Positions 57,825 to 64,000 of a DNA stretch of 64,000 bases are shown here, piece by piece (the first letter of the stretch is position 1; each line of letters opens with the position of its first letter). The notes below the pieces were generated by a model, which was not told the origin of the DNA, did no database searches, and saw only the letters and a program-made list of their open reading frames with translations. Both the position numbers and the translations under genes were made by a program. Source of the DNA: Aureimonas sp. AU20 (lineage in GTDB: Bacteria; Pseudomonadota; Alphaproteobacteria; Rhizobiales; Rhizobiaceae); NCBI RefSeq assembly GCF_001442755.1, contig NZ_CP006370.1, positions 186,001-250,000 on the forward strand, read 5' to 3'.

Positions 57825-58102
57825 CGAACGGGTTCGAGCGGCCATGGCGTCTGGTCGCCCATCCGAGAGCTAAGAGCAGCTGACAAAACACCACGAGGTC
57901 GGCTGGCCCTGATCTTTCCGCCGTGGACTTCGTCTCGAATGCTTCGCCCTGCCGCCGGCATCGCTGAAGCTTCGCTCCTCGTCCCCGACGAAAAACCCTA
58001 CTGGCCGCCGGGCGGTGGCACCGACGCGCGAGCGGGCCGTGCCGATCGCGCGCTGGTGAAGATCGGGGCGCGCTTGCGGATGCGAAAGCCAACGGCGAGC
58101 CG
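57825..58102. other. Intergenic stretch before the sugar-acid operon end
   Basis: About 280 bp between convergent gene ends. I see no gene and no strong hairpin; short antisense-type frames are present but unsupported. Confidence 0.4.
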
Positions 58103-59257
58103 TCACCAATTGGTGACGGACCCGTCCGGCCGTTTCAGGTGGGGAGCTTCCCAGAAGCGGAAAGGCTCGCGGGTAAGCGCCTTCTCGTCCACCTCGATGC
58201 CAAGGCCCGGTGCATCCGAAACGGGATAGACGGCGCCTTCAAGCCGAGGTTGCACGGGGAAGATTTCGCTGGAGTCGAAGCCGAGATGCCGCTCGACGGG
58301 CGAGGACCGCGTTTCCAGCCAGGCAAAGTTCGGGACGGCCGCCGCCAGATGAATGGTCGCCGCCGTGCAGACGGGCCCGAGCGGGTTGTGCGGCATCAGA
58401 TCGACATAATGCGCCTCGCTCCAGCCGGCGACCTTCATCGCCTCCGTCAGCCCGCCGACATTGCAGACGTCGATCCGGTTGAACTGGTGGATGTCGCGCT
58501 CGATGAAGGGCAGGAACTGCCACTTGGAGGAAAATTCCTCGCCGATCGCGAAGGGCACGTCGGTCAAGCGGCGAAGGGCCTCATAGGCGGTCGGCGTCTC
58601 GTCGCGGATCGGCTCTTCCAGAAAGTCGAGCGTGCCTTTGGGCATGCGCTGGCAGAAGGAGGCCGCTTCCGCGACGCTGAGGCGGTGATGATAGTCGATG
58701 CCGAGCGAGACATCCGTGCCGAGCTCTTCGCGCGCCCGCACCATCCAGCGTGCGGTCTCGGCGAGGGAGCGGCGCGGGTCGAGGAGATCGGGGCTTTCCT
58801 GCCCCGTCGACATGAAGCGGATGCAGTCCCATCCCGCCTCGATCAGCTGGCGCGCCTGATCGATCATCGCCTCGCCCGGCTCGGCGGCCGTGGTTGCGAA
58901 GGTCGGCACGTGGTCGCGCTGCTTGCCGCCCAGGAGATCGTAGACCGGGACGCCCAGCGCCTTGCCCTTGATGTCGTGAAGCGCGATGTCGATGGCCGAC
59001 ATGGCGGCTGTCAGGACGCGCCCGCCTTCGAAATATTGCGAGCGATACATCTCCTGCCAGAGCGCGCCGATCCGCATCGGGTCGCGCCCGACGAGAAACT
59101 GCGCGTAATGCTCGATCGCGCCCGCCACCGCCTTTTCGCGGCTCGACAGGCCGGACTCACCCCAGCCGAAGAGGCCTTCGTCGGTTTCGATCTTGACGAG
59201 AAGCTGGTTTCGCGTGCCGACCCAGACGGGAAACGGACGCACGGCGGCGATCTTCAT
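58103..59257 (-). CDS. Enolase-superfamily sugar-acid dehydratase (DgoD/galactonate dehydratase-like)
   Basis: A 384-residue mandelate racemase/muconate lactonizing-type enzyme. Metal ligands are expected at Asp in LGIDYHHRLS, Glu in LDFLEEPIRDE and Glu in PFAIGEEFSSKW; the general-base His is in VDLMPHNPLGPV. Layout resembles D-galactonate dehydratase. It dehydrates an aldonate (or related acid) to the 2-keto-3-deoxy acid. It lies 38 bp downstream of the ManD-like gene and ends the operon. Galactarate/galactarolactone or a different aldonate are alternatives. Confidence 0.85.
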   Translation of the reverse strand: MKIAAVRPFPVWVGTRNQLLVKIETDEGLFGWGESGLSSREKAVAGAIEHYAQFLVGRDPMRIGALWQEMYRSQYFEGGRVLTAAMSAIDIALHDIKGKALGVPVYDLLGGKQRDHVPTFATTAAEPGEAMIDQARQLIEAGWDCIRFMSTGQESPDLLDPRRSLAETARWMVRAREELGTDVSLGIDYHHRLSVAEAASFCQRMPKGTLDFLEEPIRDETPTAYEALRRLTDVPFAIGEEFSSKWQFLPFIERDIHQFNRIDVCNVGGLTEAMKVAGWSEAHYVDLMPHNPLGPVCTAATIHLAAAVPNFAWLETRSSPVERHLGFDSSEIFPVQPRLEGAVYPVSDAPGLGIEVDEKALTREPFRFWEAPHLKRPDGSVTNW

Positions 59258-59295
59258 GGACGGATCCTCGAAATGGGAAAAGAGAAGGTGGCGGG

Positions 59296-60504
59296 CTACC
59301 AGTGCCAGAGTGTGCCGTCGGCAAGACGGTTCACGGGGAGATAGGCGCGCTCAAAGGGGTACCGGGCGGCCAGCGTCTCGTCGATCTCGACACCGTGGCC
59401 CGGCTGGTCGCCGGGATGGAGCTGGCCGGACTCGTAGGTCCAGGCGTGCGGGAAGACCTCGTGCGTGGCGTCGGTATAGCCGGAATATTCCTGGATGCCG
59501 AAGTTCGGCGCCCAGAGGTCGAGATGCAGATTGGCGCCGAGGCACACCGGCGACATGTCCATCGCGCCGTGGCAACCCGTGCGAACGCCGTAGATCGCGG
59601 CGAAGTCCATGATCCGGCGCAGGGCCGTCGGGCCGCCGGCATGGACGGCGGTGGTGCGGATATAGTCGATGAGCTGCTCCTCGATCAGGAGGCGCGCGTC
59701 CCAGATCGTGTTGAACACCTCGCCGACCGCCAGCGGCGTCACCGTATGCTGTCGGATCAGGCGGAAGCCTTCCTGATGCTCGGCCGCGACCGCATCCTCC
59801 AGCCAAAACAGGCGGTGCGGCTCGAGGTCCTTGCCGAGGCGCGCCGCCTCGATCGGCGTCAGGCGGTGATGGGAATCGTGAAGAAGATGCAGATCGAAGC
59901 CGTGGGCGTCGCGCAGCGCCGCGAAGAGCTTGGGCGTATGGACGAGATACTTCGCGGTGTCCCAAGCCTCTTCACGCGGCAAGGCGTCAGTCGCCGCCGT
60001 CGTCGAAACGGAGAAGGCGCCCGTACCGTACACGTTCGGCAGACCCGGAATGCCGGACTGGGCGCGGATCGCCCGGTAGCCTTCCTCCTTCCGGCGGCCG
60101 ACCGCCTCGACCGTCTCCTCGATCGTGGTGCCCTGGGCATGGCCGTAGCACAGGACATGCTCGCGCGAGGCGCCGCCGAGAAGCTGGTAGAGGGGCATGC
60201 CGGCCGCCTTGGCCTTGATGTCCCAGAGCGCGGTGTCGATGCCCGCGATCGCCGCCATGGTGACGGGGCCGCGACGCCAGTAGGCCCCGCGATAGAGATA
60301 CTGCCAGATGTCCTCGATGCGCGCGGGGTCGCGCCCGAGGAGGCAGGGTACGACATGCTCTTGGAGGTAGCTGACGACGGCCAGTTCCCGACCGTTCAGC
60401 GTCGCGTCGCCGATGCCCGTAACGCCCTCGTCCGTGAGGATCTTCACGGTGACGAAGTTGCGGCCCGGGCAGGTCACGATGACCTTGATGTCCTGGATCT
60501 TCAC
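59296..60504 (-). CDS. D-mannonate dehydratase family protein (ManD-type)
   Basis: A 402-residue enolase-superfamily enzyme of the ManD/RspA group. Characteristic elements are [98 protein letters not shown] and the C-terminal [15 protein letters not shown]. It dehydrates D-mannonate (some members D-gluconate) to 2-keto-3-deoxygluconate. I recall an Ala after His-Gly (HGA here) in the mannonate-specific subgroup, unverified. It lies 13 bp after the ATPase gene. Confidence 0.9.
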   Translation of the reverse strand: MKIQDIKVIVTCPGRNFVTVKILTDEGVTGIGDATLNGRELAVVSYLQEHVVPCLLGRDPARIEDIWQYLYRGAYWRRGPVTMAAIAGIDTALWDIKAKAAGMPLYQLLGGASREHVLCYGHAQGTTIEETVEAVGRRKEEGYRAIRAQSGIPGLPNVYGTGAFSVSTTAATDALPREEAWDTAKYLVHTPKLFAALRDAHGFDLHLLHDSHHRLTPIEAARLGKDLEPHRLFWLEDAVAAEHQEGFRLIRQHTVTPLAVGEVFNTIWDARLLIEEQLIDYIRTTAVHAGGPTALRRIMDFAAIYGVRTGCHGAMDMSPVCLGANLHLDLWAPNFGIQEYSGYTDATHEVFPHAWTYESGQLHPGDQPGHGVEIDETLAARYPFERAYLPVNRLADGTLWHW

Positions 60505-60517
60505 GGGGACGTCTCTT

Positions 60518-62233
60518 TCAGGCGTTGTAGCGGAAGCGGGTGTGGAGGCGGCGAGCGCGCGGATCGGGCCGCGGAATGGCCGAGAGGAGCGCCTGCGTGT
60601 AGCCGTGGCGCGGGTTGTCGCAGACCTCGTCGGTCGGCCCGGTCTCCACGATGCGGCCCCGATACATCACGGCGACGCGGTCGCACATGTAGCGGATGAC
60701 GCCGATGTCGTGGCTGATGAAGACGTAGGAGAGATCGAGCTCGTCCTGGAGGCGGATCAGGAGGTCGAGCATCTGGGCGCGCAACGAGACGTCGAGCGCG
60801 GCGGTCGCCTCGTCGGCGACGATCAGGCGCGGCTTCAACGCGATGGCGCGAGCGATGACGATGCGCTGGCGCTGCCCGCCCGAAAAGGCATGCGGGTATC
60901 GCTCGCGCCAGGCAGGCTCGAGCCCGACCTGAGAGAGAAGCGCGCAGACGCGCTCGTCGAGCTCGCGCCCCTTGGCGATGCCATTCACATAGAGCGGTTC
61001 GCCGACGATCTGGGCGACCGTCATGCGCGGATTGAGCGAGGAGACCGGGTCCTGAAAGATCATGCGGATCTCGCGCCGGCAATCGCGCAGCGTGCGCCGG
61101 TCCGCCGATGCGAGATCGACCGAGGAGCCGTCCGCGCGCCGATAGCCGATCGAGCCGCTGGAGGGTTCGTAGACGCGCAGGAGGCAACGCCCCATCGTGG
61201 TCTTGCCCGACCCCGATTCCCCGACGATGCCGAGAGTCTCGCCCGGTGCGACGGTCAGCGAAACATCGTCCACGGCGCGCAGGGCCGAGGCTCCCTTGCC
61301 GAAGGTCATGGTGAGCGAGCGCACATCGATCAGCGGCGCGGTGGGCGCCGGCTTCGGCGGGCGGCTCAGGCGGATCTCGGCCTTCTGCTCGAGCTTGCGG
61401 GCCGAGTTGATGAGCATGCGCGTGTACTCGGCCTGCGGTGCATGGAAGATGCGGTCGGTCGGCCCGGTCTCGACCAATTGGCCGTGGTGCATGACCGCCA
61501 CCTCGTCGGCGATCTCGGCCACGACGCCCATGTCGTGGGTGATGAACAGGACGCCCATGCCGTGCTCGCGCTGGAGCTTGGCGATGAGGTCGAGGATCTC
61601 GGCCTGCGTCGTCACGTCGAGCGCGGTGGTCGGCTCGTCGGCGATCAGCATCGACGGGTTGCAGGCCAGCGCCATGGCGATCATGGCGCGCTGGCGCATG
61701 CCGCCGGAGAACTCGAACGTGTAGCGGTCGGCCGCCGCCGAGGCGTTGGGAATCTCGACCTGGGAAAGAAGATCGACCGCCCGGCGCCGCGCCTCCGCCC
61801 GCGTCAGCTCCAGATGAACCGAGAGCGCCTCCTCGATCTGGTTGCCGATCGTATGGACCGGCGAGAGCGAGCTCATCGGTTCCTGGAAGATCATGGCGAT
61901 CTCCCGGCCCCGCACGGCGCGGATCTCGCGTCCGCGCGGGTCGAGCTTGGCGAGATCGACGCTCGAGCCATCCTGGCGATGGAGCAGCACGGAGCCGCCG
62001 ACGATGCGCCCCGGCCGATCGACGATCTGGAGGATCGAGCGCGCGGTCACGCTCTTGCCCGAGCCGGACTCGCCGACCACCGCCAGCGTCCGGCCCCGAC
62101 GCACGTCGAAGCTGACGCCGTCCACCGCCTTGAGGACGCCGGTCCGGTTCTCGAAATGGGTCCGGAGGTCGCGCACCTCGAGAACCAGCTCGGGAATCTC
62201 GGCGGCCTCGATCGTGGCAAGGGTCTCGGTCAT
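60518..62233 (-). CDS. Fused double ATPase of a peptide-type ABC transporter (OppD-OppF fusion)
   Basis: A 571-residue protein with two complete ATPase modules. Module 1: Walker A GESGSGKS, signature FSGGMRQR, Walker [13 protein letters not shown] (about residues 13-265). Module 2: Walker A GESGSGKT, signature FSGGQRQR, Walker [13 protein letters not shown] (about residues 305-560; note Ala-Thr instead of the usual Pro after Glu). One chain replaces the two subunits of typical Opp systems, as in GsiA-like proteins. The start at 62233 overlaps the permease stop (ATGA). Confidence 0.92.
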   Translation of the reverse strand: MTETLATIEAAEIPELVLEVRDLRTHFENRTGVLKAVDGVSFDVRRGRTLAVVGESGSGKSVTARSILQIVDRPGRIVGGSVLLHRQDGSSVDLAKLDPRGREIRAVRGREIAMIFQEPMSSLSPVHTIGNQIEEALSVHLELTRAEARRRAVDLLSQVEIPNASAAADRYTFEFSGGMRQRAMIAMALACNPSMLIADEPTTALDVTTQAEILDLIAKLQREHGMGVLFITHDMGVVAEIADEVAVMHHGQLVETGPTDRIFHAPQAEYTRMLINSARKLEQKAEIRLSRPPKPAPTAPLIDVRSLTMTFGKGASALRAVDDVSLTVAPGETLGIVGESGSGKTTMGRCLLRVYEPSSGSIGYRRADGSSVDLASADRRTLRDCRREIRMIFQDPVSSLNPRMTVAQIVGEPLYVNGIAKGRELDERVCALLSQVGLEPAWRERYPHAFSGGQRQRIVIARAIALKPRLIVADEATAALDVSLRAQMLDLLIRLQDELDLSYVFISHDIGVIRYMCDRVAVMYRGRIVETGPTDEVCDNPRHGYTQALLSAIPRPDPRARRLHTRFRYNA

Positions 62234-63393
62234 CGGCTGTAGGGGTCGGCGGCGTCGCGCAACCCGTCTCCCAGGAAGTTGAGGGAAAGCACCGCGATCA
62301 CCACCGCGCCGCCGGGAACGAAGAGCAGCCAGGGGGCCTGGGCGACGGCGCGAATGTTCTGCGCTTCCTGCAGGAGCACGCCCCAGGAGACGATCGGCGA
62401 CTGGAGGCCGATGCCGAGGAAGGACAGCGAGGTCTCGGCGAGGATCATGGTCGGGATGGCGAGCGTCATCACCGAGATGATGTGACTGGCGAAGGACGGC
62501 ACCATATGGCGCAGGATGATCCGCGCCTCGGACGCCCCGTCGAGCCGCGCCGCCAGGACGAAATCCTCGGTGCGAAGGCTCAGGAAGCGGCCCCGGACCT
62601 CGCGCGCCAGGCTCGTCCAGCCGATCAGCGAGATGATCAGCGTGATCATGAAGTAGGTGCGCACCGGCGGCCAACTCAGCGGCACGGCCGCCGCAAGCCC
62701 CATCCAGAGAGGGATGGTCGGCACGGAGCGTAGGAACTCGATCACGCGCTGGATCGCCGTGTCGACGGCGCCGCCGTAGTAGCCCGAGATGCCGCCGAGC
62801 ACGACGCCGAGCACGAGGCTCATGGCGACGCCCACGAGGCCGATCGACAGCGAGATTCGAGCGCCGTAGACGACGCGGCTGAAGATGTCGCGCCCGAGCC
62901 GGTCGGCGCCCAGAAGATAGAACGGCTTTCCAGGCTCCACCGAGCCGATGAGCTTGCGCTCCATCGGGATGAGCCCGGCGAGCTTGTAGGGCGCGGACGG
63001 CACGAAGAAGCCGAGGCGCACGGGGTTCTCCGGGTCGGTCTGGAAGACGCGGCGCATGGCGACGCGGTCGAGCTCCATCTTGAGGCCCGCCGCGTGCGGA
63101 GCGAAGCGGGTCCCCTCCCCTTCCGACAGGAAGAAGGCGATGCCCTGCGGCGGCGCGTAGGTGTAGCGCGCGTTGGCGGCGTTGGGGTCGAAGGGCGCGA
63201 TGAAGTCGGCAAAGAGCGCCACGAGATAGAGGAGGATGACCACAACGAGACTGACGACGGCGAGCTTGTGCCGGCGGAACTTCAGCCAGAACAGCGTCCA
63301 CTGCCCCGCGACGGCGAGGTCGCGCCTGCCCGTTTCGAGCGGCGAGGGCTGCGGGTCGAGGGGCTGACCGATGGTTGTCGCGATGTCGCTCAT
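62230..63393 (-). CDS. Peptide-type ABC transporter permease (DppC-like)
   Basis: A 387-residue permease with a longer N-terminal half than usual. TM1 (about residues 44-68: KLAVVSLVVVILLYLVALFADFIA) is followed by a large periplasmic insertion (about residues 70-160; YTYAPPQGIAFFLSEGEGTRFAPHAAGLK...) before LLGADRLGRDIFSRVVYGAR and the BPD_transp_1 domain; the EAA-type loop is LAARLDGASEARIILRHMVPSF. It ends [15 protein letters not shown]. The 90-residue insertion is a trait of a sugar-importing subset of this family, as I recall. Start by ATGA overlap at 63393. Confidence 0.9.
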   Translation of the reverse strand: MSDIATTIGQPLDPQPSPLETGRRDLAVAGQWTLFWLKFRRHKLAVVSLVVVILLYLVALFADFIAPFDPNAANARYTYAPPQGIAFFLSEGEGTRFAPHAAGLKMELDRVAMRRVFQTDPENPVRLGFFVPSAPYKLAGLIPMERKLIGSVEPGKPFYLLGADRLGRDIFSRVVYGARISLSIGLVGVAMSLVLGVVLGGISGYYGGAVDTAIQRVIEFLRSVPTIPLWMGLAAAVPLSWPPVRTYFMITLIISLIGWTSLAREVRGRFLSLRTEDFVLAARLDGASEARIILRHMVPSFASHIISVMTLAIPTMILAETSLSFLGIGLQSPIVSWGVLLQEAQNIRAVAQAPWLLFVPGGAVVIAVLSLNFLGDGLRDAADPYSR

Positions 63394-64000
63394 TGGAAGC
63401 GGATCCTCGGATCGGCGATGGCGAGCAGGATGTCGGACACGAGCGTCCCGACGAGCGTCAGGACGCTCACCATGAGGATGATCGAGCCGGCGAGGTACAT
63501 GTCCTGGGCGAGCAGCGCGCGCAGGAGCATCGGGCCGGTGGTGGGCAGGCTGAGAACCACCGAGACGATGATCTCGCCCGAGACGAGGGCCGGCAGGATC
63601 CAACCGAGCGTGGAGATCAGCGGGTTCAGCGCGACGCGCACGGGATATTTGAGGAGAAGGCGAAACTCCGAAACGCCCTTGGCCCGCGCCGTCGTGACGT
63701 AGGGCTTGTGGAGTTCGTCCAGAAGGTTCGCCCGCATGATGCGGATCAGCGAGGCGAGGCCCGCGGTGCCGACGACGAGGATCGGCAGCCAGACATGGGC
63801 GAGGAAGTCGGCGAACTTCGCGAGCCCCCACGGCGCGTCCACCATCGCAGGTGAGAAGAGGCCACCGACGCTCGCGCCGAAATAGCTCACCGTCACGTAC
63901 ATCAGGACGAGGGCCAGAAGGAAGTTCGGGATCGCCAAGCCCAGGAAGCCCAGGAAGGTCGCGACGTAGTCGCCGATCGAATACTGGCGCACGGCCGAGT
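63390..64000 (-). CDS. Peptide-type ABC transporter permease (DppB-like), 5' end outside the window
   Basis: At least 200 residues of a DppB-type permease, cut by the right edge, so the N-terminus lies beyond 64000. The BPD_transp_1 domain is complete (FLGFLGLAIPNFLLALVLMYVTVSYFG; EAA-type loop VTTARAKGVSEFRLLLKYPVRVAL) and the C-terminus is DILLAIADPRIRFQ. It pairs with the DppC-like permease. A substrate-binding protein gene is expected farther right. Confidence 0.9.
   Translation of the reverse strand, partial: SAVRQYSIGDYVATFLGFLGLAIPNFLLALVLMYVTVSYFGASVGGLFSPAMVDAPWGLAKFADFLAHVWLPILVVGTAGLASLIRIMRANLLDELHKPYVTTARAKGVSEFRLLLKYPVRVALNPLISTLGWILPALVSGEIIVSVVLSLPTTGPMLLRALLAQDMYLAGSIILMVSVLTLVGTLVSDILLAIADPRIRFQ

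Overview
The window is a high-GC (my estimate is about two thirds G+C) chromosomal segment of an alphaproteobacterium, most likely order Hyphomicrobiales (Rhizobiales). I base this on an alphaproteobacterial ribbon-helix-helix protein, an ScfR/PccR-type regulator beside propionyl-CoA carboxylase genes, a soluble NAD-linked FdsGBAD formate dehydrogenase, a RirA-like TGA-N9-TCA motif, and many ABC-transporter cassettes of the kind common in plant- or soil-associated rhizobia. The genus cannot be fixed from the sequence alone. Almost all of the window is coding. I found no tRNA, rRNA, CRISPR array or intact insertion sequence. One IS5-type transposase scar sits near 39.7 kb.

Layout. 0-10 kb: an RHH protein, a SelA-like PLP lyase with a divergent IclR regulator, then a leftward operon for an Opp/Dpp-type ABC importer interleaved with an amidohydrolase/deacetylase and a RidA protein. 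Together these look like a system that imports an N-acylated amino compound, deacylates it, eliminates ammonia with PLP and clears the enamine with RidA. 10-14 kb: an FbpABC-type ferric iron importer. 14-15.6 kb: a gene-poor stretch with hairpins, then a periplasmic-binding-protein homologue without a signal peptide. 15.7-31.2 kb: a branched short-chain acyl-CoA pathway (acyl-CoA ligase, dehydrogenase, hydratase, hydrolase, hydroxyacyl-CoA dehydrogenase, thiolase; AraC regulator), followed by propionyl-CoA carboxylase A, methylmalonyl-CoA mutase, epimerase and carboxylase B, with a divergent ScfR regulator. This can convert valine/isoleucine-type carbon through propionyl-CoA to succinyl-CoA.

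31.5-39.6 kb: a LysR regulator, an oxalate/formate-type MFS transporter and the fdsGBAD operon for NAD-dependent formate oxidation. 39.6-45.1 kb: a transposase scar, then fumarase C, a DctA dicarboxylate symporter and an unassigned aspartase/fumarase-superfamily lyase in one leftward operon. A divergent GntR/UTRA regulator is separated from it by three copies of one operator-like motif. This is a plausible undescribed catabolic module in which the lyase releases fumarate from a succinyl-substituted compound.

45.5-54.6 kb: a lone uronate-dehydrogenase-like protein and a decayed-looking spacer, then a leftward operon with a cytoplasmic GH78 alpha-L-rhamnosidase and a carbohydrate ABC importer (binding protein, two permeases, ATPase), controlled by a divergent LacI regulator. 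54.9-57.8 kb: a zinc-free alcohol dehydrogenase/quinone reductase, an SDR and an AraC regulator. 58.1-64 kb: a leftward operon running in from beyond the right edge. It holds an Opp-type permease pair, a fused double ATPase, a mannonate-dehydratase (ManD) homologue and a galactonate-dehydratase-like enzyme, suggesting uptake and dehydration of sugar acids. The overall picture is a catabolic accessory region made of independent regulator-plus-transporter-plus-enzyme modules.
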